From assembly GCA_017998585.1 (NCBI GenBank), contig JAGOCT010000066.1, forward strand, positions 1 through 8,017: 8,017 nucleotides of DNA, written 5' to 3'. The DNA comes from Candidatus Cloacimonadota bacterium (GTDB lineage Bacteria; Cloacimonadota; Cloacimonadia; Cloacimonadales; WRIO01). The notes under the pieces are model-generated. The model had not been told where the DNA came from. It saw only the letters and a program-made list of their open reading frames with translations, and ran no database searches. Within the stretch, counting starts at the first letter, position 1, and each line of letters opens with the position of its first letter. Below are positions 1 through 6,887 of the stretch, piece by piece. Both the position numbers and the translations under genes were made by a program.

Positions 1-839
1 ATTATCTGTTAAAAGCAAATGAATTAGAAAATATGGCAAAAACAAAAGAAAAGACAGATCATTTAAGTGAAATTCAATCAAAGTATGAAATGAACAATGC
101 TAATCAGGACATGATTCAATTGATTAATCAAAGTCCAAGATTAACTTCAGTTGGGATAGTATCGAGTGGAATTGTTCATGAGATAAAACAACCCCTGTCT
201 GCAATAAAAATATCATGTGAAAGCATTCTATACTGGTACAAACGAAATTTAGGTGCAATTCCTGAAATTGTCATTGATCAGCTGAAAGATATTTCTGTTA
301 GTGTTAATTATGTTAATAAAATAATAGAACAAATAAGAACTTTTTGGAAAACTAATGAAGAACAAAGAGTTCGTGAAAGAGTCGAACTAAATCAGTTTTT
401 AACTGAAAAAACGGCATTGATTAAAAACAGATTAAAATCAAAAGATATCTTTATTGAGGTTGTTACGACTGAAAGCCCTGTATATTCTGAGATTAATCCA
501 AACTGTTTTGAACAAATCCTGCTTTATGTAATCAATATCAGTTTTGTTATTATTAATGAGCATCATGTCAGTACAGAACAGAAACTTAATCTCGTATTAA
601 AACATGAAGTAGGCTTTAATGTGATTAAGATATGTTTTGATAAAAATTTAAAATTTTCGCTGGAAAAAATCTTAAGCCAGGCAACAGATAATGATCAGTA
701 TAAGAGTTTATTGCTTGATCTGAAAATAACAAAGTATTTTCTTAACCAGTTTAATGGTTACATATCGTATAATGATGAGCCCTATCCTCATTTAAAAATT
801 GCTATCCCAGGTGAAAAAGGAAATAGCAATGAAGTCTAA
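1..839 (+). CDS. Histidine-kinase-like protein with phosphoacceptor His but degenerate ATPase domain (5' partial)
   Basis: The frame is open to the left edge (reads YLLKANELEN before the first ATG at 33), and that ATG has no Shine-Dalgarno sequence, so the window most likely holds only the 3' part of a longer gene. Numbering from ATG 33: a coiled-coil-like lead-in (about 1-35), a HisKA/DHp dimerisation domain (about 36-110) with an intact H-box VHEIKQPL and phosphoacceptor His49 (codon 177-179), then a domain with HATPase_c layout (about 118-260). HEIxQPL resembles DctB-type (HK4) kinases. The ATP-binding domain lacks its key residues: the Mg-binding Asn of the N-box is Ile169, the G1 region reads DKNLK without glycines, and the G2 box is SLLLDL instead of GxGLGL. 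It should accept phosphate on His49 but not bind ATP itself. No membrane segment is visible. It overlaps the next, paralogous kinase gene by 11 bp. The kinase-fold assignment is firm; loss of ATP binding is inferred from motifs. Confidence 0.85.
   Translation, partial: YLLKANELENMAKTKEKTDHLSEIQSKYEMNNANQDMIQLINQSPRLTSVGIVSSGIVHEIKQPLSAIKISCESILYWYKRNLGAIPEIVIDQLKDISVSVNYVNKIIEQIRTFWKTNEEQRVRERVELNQFLTEKTALIKNRLKSKDIFIEVVTTESPVYSEINPNCFEQILLYVINISFVIINEHHVSTEQKLNLVLKHEVGFNVIKICFDKNLKFSLEKILSQATDNDQYKSLLLDLKITKYFLNQFNGYISYNDEPYPHLKIAIPGEKGNSNEV
817..821 (+). promoter_or_regulatory. Ribosome-binding site fixing the start of the TPR kinase at 829
   Basis: AAGGA lies 7 nt before ATG 829, inside the end of the upstream kinase gene. 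A TTG at 799 and a GTG at 811 extend the frame upstream but have no comparable site, so 829 is the supported start. The arrangement suggests translational coupling between the two kinases. Confidence 0.7.
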
Positions 840-2508
840 TATTTTCAACATCCTATATCTTGCACCCTATGAAAGAGGAATTTTAAAAAGATATCCTTCC
901 ATATCAAAAGCATGGAATCAATATAAATGGAAGGATTGCATTGATGCAACCCAGGAAATACTTAAAGAACTGTCTCCATTAGTGCAGGATAGTTATCAAT
1001 ATATCCTTTTCAGAGTGATGATGTATTGTCATTTTATGCTTAGAAATTTTGATGTATCTTATGATTATGCCATCAGAATTCTTGATTTAAGTTATGAAAT
1101 GAAAGATAATATTCAAACATCAAGAGCTTTGATGGATATCGCAAGAATTCATAAGATAGTTGAAGATGTACCTATTGCGATAGAGATTTTAAAACAATCA
1201 ATTCAGTTAAATCCAAACAACATCATCGCATTATCAGAATTATGTCTATCTTATCTTGAGATAAAGGAATTCGATAATGCAGAATGTAGTCTTAGACGAA
1301 TAGAATTATTATATGAAGAAAAAGAATTTAACTATCCAGGTATAGTAATTGCTTTGATTAAGATATATCTTTACATTCAAAAAGCAGATTACAAAAAAGC
1401 AGAAAACATATTAAGCGAGATAGAGAAAGAATTTTATAATCCAGACTTGTCATTAGTCAGTCCTTTGTATTTCTTATTAAAGGGTTTAACTCAAATTAAT
1501 AATAAAATGCCTGAGGAAAGTATTAAATCCTTAAATCAGTCTGTAGAATTGTCTAAATCGTATTATCGAAAAAATATTCTCATAAATTCTCTTAAATTGA
1601 GGTCTCAGGCACAAGCTGAGTTAAAACATTATAAAGAGGCATATGAAGATAGAATTTTTTATAACCAGTTGAGTAATGAGCTGAATAATATTCTGTTTAA
1701 TCAAAGACTGGCAATTTTAAAAAAATACTACTACCGTAAACAGAATGAAATTAAGAACCAGCAAATTATAGAAAAAGCAGTAAGACTTACGACAGTTTCT
1801 TTAATGGCTGATAATATGATTTATGAAATTACACCTCATCTTCATTCAATTCATTTGAATATCGACACGATTCTTTTTTGGCATAAAAGACATCCAGGCA
1901 TTTTACCGGGATTATTCCTTGAAGAAGTAAAAATGATTAGAGAATCCGTTGTTAGAACAGAAACCATTATTAAACAAATGAAGAACTTCTGGACTTTGAA
2001 TAATGAAAATCCATCAGAAGAATGGGTAGAAGTTAATGATGCCGTTATTAAAGCAGAAAAACTGGTTATTAATCATCTGGAGCAAAATATACATATTGAG
2101 ATGAACTTATCTGAACAACCTCTTTATATAGCGGGTAATCCTATTCTTATTGAACAGATTTTGATCAATCTACTCAATAACGCAATTCAAGCATTAAGAA
2201 AATCTAATAAACCTGAGAAAAAAGTGATAATTAGTACAGAATTAGCTGAGCAAAAGGTACATATTAATGTTGATGATAATGCAATCGGATTCTATTATGA
2301 TGCCTATCCACGTGAGACAGATTTTTTTAGCTCAAGTAAATCAGATTTTGATGGTATGGGTTTAGGATTGATGATATGTAAAAATTTTCTTGACCGTTTT
2401 AATGGTTCAATTAGTTTTATAAATAATGAAATCGGTGGTGCAGGTATTAGAATGATATTACCTGCTAAACCAAATCATAACACATGGTTATTGAAAGGAA
2501 GTAATTGA
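829..2508 (+). CDS. TPR-containing histidine kinase with Tyr in place of the phosphoacceptor His
   Basis: Cytoplasmic sensor kinase of 559 residues from ATG 829, without a signal peptide or membrane segment. Residues about 30-290 are helical tetratricopeptide-like repeats, for example the stretch containing AIEILKQSIQLNPNN, a likely protein- or ligand-sensing module. A Lys-rich coiled linker follows (about 290-318), then a DHp domain (319-395) and a HATPase_c domain (about 400-550). The ATP-binding motifs are largely present: N-box NLLNNA with Asn451, G1 DNAIG at 483-487 (first Gly replaced by Ala), and G2 GMGLGL at 509-514. The H-box, however, reads YEITPHL: Tyr332 (codon 1822-1824) occupies the phosphoacceptor position and the usual Pro is shifted. 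It aligns almost ungapped with the upstream kinase through DHp, including a shared WxKRxxGxxP motif and a common FW. It probably binds ATP but cannot phosphorylate itself on His; its natural substrate may be the neighbour's His49. The TPR repeat number is approximate. Confidence 0.88.
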   Translation: MKSNIFNILYLAPYERGILKRYPSISKAWNQYKWKDCIDATQEILKELSPLVQDSYQYILFRVMMYCHFMLRNFDVSYDYAIRILDLSYEMKDNIQTSRALMDIARIHKIVEDVPIAIEILKQSIQLNPNNIIALSELCLSYLEIKEFDNAECSLRRIELLYEEKEFNYPGIVIALIKIYLYIQKADYKKAENILSEIEKEFYNPDLSLVSPLYFLLKGLTQINNKMPEESIKSLNQSVELSKSYYRKNILINSLKLRSQAQAELKHYKEAYEDRIFYNQLSNELNNILFNQRLAILKKYYYRKQNEIKNQQIIEKAVRLTTVSLMADNMIYEITPHLHSIHLNIDTILFWHKRHPGILPGLFLEEVKMIRESVVRTETIIKQMKNFWTLNNENPSEEWVEVNDAVIKAEKLVINHLEQNIHIEMNLSEQPLYIAGNPILIEQILINLLNNAIQALRKSNKPEKKVIISTELAEQKVHINVDDNAIGFYYDAYPRETDFFSSSKSDFDGMGLGLMICKNFLDRFNGSISFINNEIGGAGIRMILPAKPNHNTWLLKGSN

Positions 2509-2515
2509 GGGATTT

Positions 2516-3964
2516 ATGAAAATATTACTCGTGGACGATGAAGATTTAAGTCGTAAAGCAATTAACAATTTTTTAACAAATTATCTGGGCTTTACAGTAG
2601 ATCAATTTCATGATCCAAAAGCAGCACTTAACTGTTGGCATTCAGAACATCATTCTTTAGTTATTTCTGATATAAAGATGCCAGGAATGTCTGGACTTGA
2701 TCTTCTAAAAACGATCAAGGCTTCTCCAGATTCTCAATATACTGATGTTATACTGATTACAGGGCATGCAGATTTAAATTCATCTATTCAAGCACTCAGA
2801 TCAGGAGCTTGGGATTATCTTATAAAACCAATCGATGTGGAAGAGTTAGCTGCTGTGATTAATAAAGCTCAGGAACATCTGACATTGCTTAAAGAAAATG
2901 AAGAATATAAAAATGATTTTGATGAGAAATTGAGTGCGAATACAGCTGAAGTTCATACAAAACTAAAAAAAATTAGTTCAGCTTATTCTGATATTGTTGG
3001 CATCGGAAAGATAGGTGTATTTTCAGATAAAATGAAACACATCAAAGATTTGGCAATCAGATTTCATCTAGACAGATCAATTCCTGTTCTGATTACTGGA
3101 GAAACAGGTACTGGCAAGGAAATTTTAGCAAGAATGATTCATTATGGGGAAGGACTTGAAACAACCCCTTTTGTTACAATCAATTGCTCATCTATAACAA
3201 GCTCCTTGTTTGAAAGTGAATTATTTGGTTATGAAGGGGGCTCATTTACAGGTTCAAAAAAAACAGGTACTATAGGAAAACTCGAAATGGCTCAGGGTGG
3301 ATCTATCTTTTTAGATGAGATAGGAGATATGCCATTAGATTTACAGCCTAAACTTCTAAGAGTCATTCAGCAAAAGGAAATGTATCGTGTGGGTGGCGTA
3401 AAGAAAATCGAATTAGATGTACGCTTCATTTGTGCAACAAATCGAGATATTCCTTCAATGATTGGAGAAGGTACATTTCGTAAAGATTTGTTTTATCGTT
3501 TAAATGCAGGGAGTTTACATATTCCTGCCCTCAAAGAAAGAAAAGAAGATATTGTACCTTTAGCTCAGATGTTTTTAAGAGATTTTTCTGAAAGTAAAAA
3601 AAGAAGATTTAAATTAATTTCCAAAGTAGCGATGAATATACTGGAATCTTACGAATGGCCAGGGAATGTTCGTGAATTACAAAACACAATTGAAAGAGCA
3701 ACGGTCTTATATGATGATATCGAACTAAAACCCTCTCATATAGATTTTTTAGGCGAAATAACAGAAGAATTTTCTGAACCCGAAAAAGTATTAGGGAATA
3801 ATGATATCGTGATTAATTTGCCTGAAAATGGAATAACTCTTGAAGAACTTGAAGAATATCTTATTAAAAAAATATTAAAAAAGTTCGATGGAAATAAATC
3901 TAAAGTTGCACAGTATCTTAATGTGTCTAGAAATACTATCAGAAGGAAATTGAAAGAAATATGA
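2516..3964 (+). CDS. NtrC-family sigma-54-dependent response regulator
   Basis: Transcriptional activator of 482 residues with the full three-domain layout. The receiver (1-120) has acidic pair Asp7/Asp8, phosphorylation site Asp52, Thr82 and Lys104. The AAA+ sigma-54 activation domain (about 160-395) has Walker A GETGTGKE (195-202), Walker B IFLDE (264-268), arginine-finger region FRKDLFYR (321-328) and WPGNVREL (381-388). A Fis-type helix-turn-helix occupies about 460-482. The sigma-54-contacting loop, normally GAFTGA, reads GSFTGS (242-247): the central Phe-Thr is kept and both Ala are Ser. The start has a GAGGG site (2507-2511) overlapping the kinase stop codon, 4 nt before the ATG. It is the natural phosphate acceptor for the two upstream kinases. 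Its promoter targets cannot be named from the window; it should not be called NtrC just because glutamine synthetase lies nearby. Confidence 0.95.
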   Translation: MKILLVDDEDLSRKAINNFLTNYLGFTVDQFHDPKAALNCWHSEHHSLVISDIKMPGMSGLDLLKTIKASPDSQYTDVILITGHADLNSSIQALRSGAWDYLIKPIDVEELAAVINKAQEHLTLLKENEEYKNDFDEKLSANTAEVHTKLKKISSAYSDIVGIGKIGVFSDKMKHIKDLAIRFHLDRSIPVLITGETGTGKEILARMIHYGEGLETTPFVTINCSSITSSLFESELFGYEGGSFTGSKKTGTIGKLEMAQGGSIFLDEIGDMPLDLQPKLLRVIQQKEMYRVGGVKKIELDVRFICATNRDIPSMIGEGTFRKDLFYRLNAGSLHIPALKERKEDIVPLAQMFLRDFSESKKRRFKLISKVAMNILESYEWPGNVRELQNTIERATVLYDDIELKPSHIDFLGEITEEFSEPEKVLGNNDIVINLPENGITLEELEEYLIKKILKKFDGNKSKVAQYLNVSRNTIRRKLKEI

Positions 3965-4722
3965 ATACTTTTTTAAAAATTAGAGAAAAGATTCAGTTAT
4001 TTTTCTTTTTAATCAGTGTGTCTTTACTTTTTATGTTTTTTTACAATTTTTTAGAAGTTATTCATAAGTTATGTCCATACTCAATCATATGCTTTGGAAC
4101 GATGAGTATTCATTACGGTCAGATAGTTTATCCGGTTACATTAATAATCTCACTTATTCTGACCTTATCAGTGTTATGGGCTGGTAGATGGTTTTGTGGT
4201 TATATTTGTTTTTTAGGAACAATACAGGAATGGATATACAGAACTTTTCACAAAAAGTGTCTTCCATTTTTAAAAATCAATAAAATTGATGAAAAACGAC
4301 TAGGTGTATTGAAGTATTTAATTCTTTTACTCACTATTGTTTTGGGATTTGTGGGTTTATCAAGAATCTATATGAACTTTTGTCCTGTAATGGCAATTGG
4401 ATGGGTAAAAAACATTACAATACCTGGAATTATTACTTTATTTATAATTTTAGTCGGGAGTGCATTTATTGAACGGTTTTGGTGCCGTTTTTTATGTCCT
4501 TATGCAGCTCTAATGAATCTCATCATTTTTATAGGCAAATCATTTAACATTAAATCTCATCAAATAAAAAGAAATCTCGAAACTTGTATTGACTGTGGAA
4601 TTTGCTGTAAAGCTTGTCCAATGAACATTGATTTGTTAGAAGAAGAAGTAATTGAAAATCCTAACTGCATTAAATGCTTTAGATGTGTACAAAAATGCCC
4701 CAAAAAAGGAACATTAAAATAA
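3961..4722 (+). CDS. NapH/MauN-type membrane protein with two [4Fe-4S] ferredoxin motifs
   Basis: Integral membrane electron-transfer protein of 253 residues. About four to five hydrophobic segments are visible (roughly 12-30, 57-75, 117-137, 155-172, 181-193). It carries the Cys motifs of the NapH/polyferredoxin family: LCPYS (Cys38), WFCGYICFLG (Cys79, Cys83), FCPVM (Cys141) and FWCRFLCPYAA (Cys175, Cys179). The C-terminus holds two CxxCxxCxxxCP sites (Cys209/212/215/219 and Cys236/239/242/246), each for one [4Fe-4S] cluster. In the family, such proteins pass electrons between the quinone pool or cytoplasmic donors and periplasmic or membrane redox partners. The CGYxCPxG motif has Phe for Pro at residue 84, and there is an extra Cys216. 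The ATG overlaps the regulator's TGA by 4 bp with only a weak SD, implying translational coupling. The likely partner is the ferredoxin encoded 11 bp downstream. No terminal reductase is encoded here, so donor and acceptor are unknown. Confidence 0.88.
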   Translation: MNTFLKIREKIQLFFFLISVSLLFMFFYNFLEVIHKLCPYSIICFGTMSIHYGQIVYPVTLIISLILTLSVLWAGRWFCGYICFLGTIQEWIYRTFHKKCLPFLKINKIDEKRLGVLKYLILLLTIVLGFVGLSRIYMNFCPVMAIGWVKNITIPGIITLFIILVGSAFIERFWCRFLCPYAALMNLIIFIGKSFNIKSHQIKRNLETCIDCGICCKACPMNIDLLEEEVIENPNCIKCFRCVQKCPKKGTLK

Positions 4723-4727
4723 AAGGA
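4723..4727 (+). promoter_or_regulatory. Ribosome-binding site fixing the ferredoxin start at 4734
   Basis: AAGGA immediately follows the NapH-like stop codon and lies 6 nt before ATG 4734. The frame is also open from an ATG at 4683 inside the upstream gene, but that start has no SD and would put a 17-residue polar leader before the hydrophobic segment. Confidence 0.7.
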
Positions 4728-4733
4728 ATAAAT

Positions 4734-5381
4734 ATGTATTTAAAAAGAGTTCTCATTCTAATTGGAATCATCAGTCTTAGTCTGATTTTGTTTTCACAAG
4801 TAAATAAATACCGTATTAATCAAAAACAATGTATTGGTTGTGGTTTATGTGTTCAATCAAAAATATGCCCAACTCAGGCAATAACAATGAAAAATGGAAA
4901 AGCGGAAATTAACACTTCAAAATGCATCGGTTGTGGATTATGTAAAAATGGATTAAAATCTTATAAAGGATGCCCTGTAAATGCGATTAATGCTGATATG
5001 ACTTTACAAACAGAAAACATAGTTCAAAATGAACCCCAAAAAGAAAAAGTAAATAATGATGTTGTTGTTAACAAAAATGAAGATGTACAAACTGATAAAA
5101 AAAAACTAGCAGAAGTTGAAAAAAAAGCAGTTTCAAAAGTTGATTCTGTTAAAACAGAAGATGATAACAATGTGATTCAAAAAGTGATCTACTTTATTGA
5201 TGAAAAGCTGTGTATCGGATGCAGGCTATGTGTTTCACAATGTCCTGTAAATGCGATATCAATGGTAAAAGGAAAAGCTGTTATTGATTTAGAAAAATGT
5301 ATTTCATGTGGGCTTTGTAAAAATGGTAATCCCTCAACTAATTACAAAGGATGCCCTGTATCTGCAATTAAAACAAAATAA
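4734..5381 (+). CDS. Membrane-anchored tetra-cluster ferredoxin (two 2[4Fe-4S] modules)
   Basis: Electron-carrier protein of 215 residues. Residues 5-22 form one hydrophobic segment after a short basic start, acting as an uncleaved anchor or Sec-type signal; there is no twin-arginine motif. Module A (33-85) has Cys33/36/39/45 and Cys64/67/70/80; module B (160-212) has Cys160/163/166/170 and Cys189/192/195/207. All sixteen cysteines of the protein fall in these sites, so four [4Fe-4S] clusters are expected. The second site of each module carries a 9- or 11-residue insertion before the CP, and the first site of module A has five residues instead of three. A charged Lys/Glu/Asp/Asn/Gln-rich linker (about 88-152) joins the modules and looks flexible. 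The NapH-like gene just upstream is the probable redox partner. Whether the cluster domains face cytoplasm or periplasm is undecided, since basic residues flank the hydrophobic segment on both sides. The enzyme served is unknown. Confidence 0.87.
   Translation: MYLKRVLILIGIISLSLILFSQVNKYRINQKQCIGCGLCVQSKICPTQAITMKNGKAEINTSKCIGCGLCKNGLKSYKGCPVNAINADMTLQTENIVQNEPQKEKVNNDVVVNKNEDVQTDKKKLAEVEKKAVSKVDSVKTEDDNNVIQKVIYFIDEKLCIGCRLCVSQCPVNAISMVKGKAVIDLEKCISCGLCKNGNPSTNYKGCPVSAIKTK
4830..5369 (+). repeat. Internal duplication of the 2[4Fe-4S] ferredoxin module
   Basis: Two copies of the same module, 4830-4988 and 5211-5369, are separated by the linker-coding stretch. Protein motifs repeat in order (CIGCxLC, CPxxAI, KCIxCGLCKNG, YKGCPVxAI), and short DNA blocks are still shared, for example CCTGTAAATGCGAT near 4974 and 5244. 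This supports duplication within the gene; the copies have since diverged. Confidence 0.75.
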
Positions 5382-5392
5382 AGATATTATAA

Positions 5393-5421
5393 AAGCGGTT
5401 GTTTTAAAAAAACAACCGCTT
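5393..5421. terminator. Bidirectional terminator hairpin between ferredoxin and HU genes
   Basis: A perfect 13-bp inverted repeat (5393-5405 with 5409-5421, AAA loop) has a GC-containing base, AAGCGGTTG/CAACCGCTT. It sits 11 bp after the ferredoxin stop and 15 bp after the HU stop, where the two transcription units converge. Read on the - strand the stem is followed by TTTTATAAT; on the + strand the T-tract is weaker (TTAATTATTTG). Termination is probably efficient for HU and moderate for the + operon. Confidence 0.85.
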
Positions 5422-5436
5422 AATTATTTGATAAAA

Positions 5437-5709
5437 TTACTTAACAGCTTCTTTTAATTTACTACCTGCTTTGAAAACAGGTGCTTTACAAGCAGGAATG
5501 CTGATAGGTTCTTTAGTAGTAGGGTTAATACCCTTACGTGCTTTTCTTTCGATCACGTTGAAAGTTCCAAAGCCAACAAAGGTGATTTTTTCACCAGCTT
5601 GAAGGGCTTCTGTTATACCATCTAAAACAGAATTCAAAGCAAAAGATGCAGCTTTCTTTGTGATTTTTGCATCTTCAGCGACCTTAGCAATTAAATCTTC
5701 ACGAGTCAT
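5437..5709 (-). CDS. hup: HU family nucleoid-associated DNA-binding protein
   Basis: Histone-like protein of 90 residues, the usual family length. HU binds and bends DNA as a dimer with little sequence preference and acts in nucleoid compaction and as an architectural cofactor. Visible hallmarks are the N-terminal helical start MTREDLIAK, the GFGTF turn (46-50), the DNA-contacting arm beginning RKGINP with the intercalating Pro63, and the FKAG (79-82) plus C-terminal helix ending in KEAVK. The start is ATG at 5709 with GGAGG 5 nt upstream; a TTG codon 12 nt farther out overlaps that site and is not a credible start. It is monocistronic, with its own promoter and a terminator just past the stop. 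IHF subunits are related, but the arm and length fit HU better. Confidence 0.95.
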   Translation of the reverse strand: MTREDLIAKVAEDAKITKKAASFALNSVLDGITEALQAGEKITFVGFGTFNVIERKARKGINPTTKEPISIPACKAPVFKAGSKLKEAVK

Positions 5710-5714
5710 AACTA

Positions 5715-5719
5715 CCTCC
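5715..5719 (-). promoter_or_regulatory. Ribosome-binding site of the HU gene
   Basis: GGAGG on the - strand, 5 nt before the ATG at 5709. It excludes the in-frame TTG at 5721, which overlaps this site. Confidence 0.8.
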
Positions 5720-5737
5720 AATTTATTAATTTAGTCA

Positions 5738-5775
5738 ATTTAACAAAATTGAAATTATCTTGTCAATAAAAATTT
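5738..5775 (-). promoter_or_regulatory. Probable housekeeping sigma promoter of the HU gene
   Basis: On the - strand, TTGACA (5766-5761) is followed after 17 nt by TTAAAT (5743-5738), a 4/6 match to TATAAT. The predicted transcript would begin near 5731, about 22 nt before the ATG. The A/T-rich stretch upstream of the -35 resembles an UP element; the block AAATTTTTATTGACA is identical to the one at 6925-6911. Confidence 0.65.
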
Positions 5776-5904
5776 TCATAAATTTTAATATATTTGTTTT
5801 GAAAACTCTTAACATATTGAAAAATAGCTAATTGCGTTTTTTAAAACAATGTATTTGTTTTCTAGTATTAGAGTATCAATACAACTATTTTGAATCATAA
5901 ATAA

Positions 5905-6858
5905 TTAGAATCCAAGCCCAATTCCGACATTTGCAGTGTTATATTTTGCAAAGCTATAATCACCGTATAATTTTAAGAACAAAAGACTAAGACGCATACC
6001 AACAGTTGCTTTCATCGAATTATCCGATTCAAGTTCTAATTTAACAGGAATTTCAGTAACCATTGGAACAGCAGGGTTAGAAGGGTTAAAAGTCTCTTTG
6101 GTAAACTTGTATTCAGCAAGAAAATCAGTCTTTTCCCAACCTAAACCACCATAGAATGTAAATATTAAGAATTTCTTACTGAGTTGAGCATTAGCAGCTA
6201 AGGACTTAATTTCAATTAACTCGCCGACTTCAAGTTTTTGATAAAAACCCTGAATAGCGACATCAATTGGAATTATTCCTGGAAAATACTGGTCTATACT
6301 ATGTTTTACACCAATACCTAAAAACCCGACATCACCAATTTCTTTGTCTACTTCAGTTTTTGGAAAATATCTTAACTGAACTTCATTACCAAAAGGAAGA
6401 CCTAAAGCAAACTGAGGCATTACTAAAGGTAATCCCGCCAGATCAAGACCATCAGGCATTTTTAAAGGATCTATGCTTACAGGAACTCCGTTTACCTCTG
6501 TAACTCCTGTAAAACTTCCACCATCAGTTCCAAAAATAGTTGCTGTTTCAATCTCATTTTCCTGATAAGGATTAAACGTATCTCCAATAAATGGGTTTGT
6601 TACATTAAAAGATTTGTCTTCATCAGGAACAAAAGTTGTCATAACATTAAAGCTTAATTGAAATCTAAAGGGTTTTAAAACCTTTGCAGTGTTATACAGT
6701 CCACTGTTAAGATTACCGCTAAAACAGTTAACTGCAGGTTGGATGAACTTCTCTGCATTTTCCTGACCAAATTATTGAAGTTTTTCCTCAATAGTTTCTG
6801 CAAATAACATACTCACAGAAATAATCATGATTAAGCCGATTACAAGGGTCTTTTTCAT
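5905..6858 (-). pseudogene. DUF6588-like exported/outer-membrane protein gene interrupted by an in-frame TAA
   Basis: The - strand reads as one frame of 317 positions from ATG 6858 to a TAA at 5905, broken only at codon 29 (TAA, 6774-6772). Before the stop is a Sec signal peptide (basic MKKT, hydrophobic core, LFA at 18-20) and the start of the mature protein. After it the family-like text resumes at once (FGQENAEKFIQPAV) and continues without further disruption for 288 codons, ending in VGIGLGF with the terminal Phe typical of outer-membrane barrels. The layout (FVPDEDKSF, ATIFGTDGG, repeated beta-strand-like segments near the end) resembles DUF6588 proteins as I recall them; their function is unknown. 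The first downstream ATG (6642) has no SD and would yield a 245-residue protein without a signal peptide, so productive re-initiation is unlikely. A strong SD and a consensus promoter precede ATG 6858. CAA to TAA is the simplest change, making this a recent nonsense mutation or a sequence error. Confidence 0.8.
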
Positions 6859-6863
6859 TTTGA

Positions 6864-6869
6864 CCTCCC
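6864..6869 (-). promoter_or_regulatory. Ribosome-binding site for the signal-peptide start at 6858
   Basis: GGGAGG on the - strand, 5 nt before ATG 6858. It shows that the original start of the DUF6588-like gene is the signal-peptide Met and not the later Met at 6642. Confidence 0.8.
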
Positions 6870-6887
6870 TATATTTTATTTTAACAA

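Noticed and set aside
33..839. The first kinase as a plain pseudogene
   Set aside because: The frame is intact, the H-box is fully conserved, and the overall domain length is kept. Losses are confined to the ATP-binding motifs, which suggests selective loss of one activity. Decay cannot be wholly excluded.
1..2508. The two kinase frames as one gene split by a frameshift
   Set aside because: Each frame contains its own DHp and ATPase-like domain, and the second starts with its own SD and TPR region. They are paralogues, not halves of one gene.
3049..3070. TTGGCA stretch as a sigma-54 promoter
   Set aside because: It lies inside the regulator coding region and lacks the GC element at the required spacing. 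No credible sigma-54 promoter was found in the window.
2516..3964. Calling the regulator NtrC because glutamine synthetase is nearby
   Set aside because: glnA is about 4 kb away on the opposite strand behind other units, and the partner kinases do not resemble NtrB in their sensory part. Only the family level is supported.
5843..5861. Inverted repeat AAAACAA/TTGTTTT as a terminator for the DUF6588-like gene
   Set aside because: A 7-bp stem with a single G-C pair in very AT-rich DNA is expected by chance and has no convincing T-tract.
6267..6503. Open frame of 78 codons on the + strand
   Set aside because: It lies antisense inside the DUF6588-like gene, has no SD and no recognisable motif; the - strand frame carries the signal peptide and family-like text.
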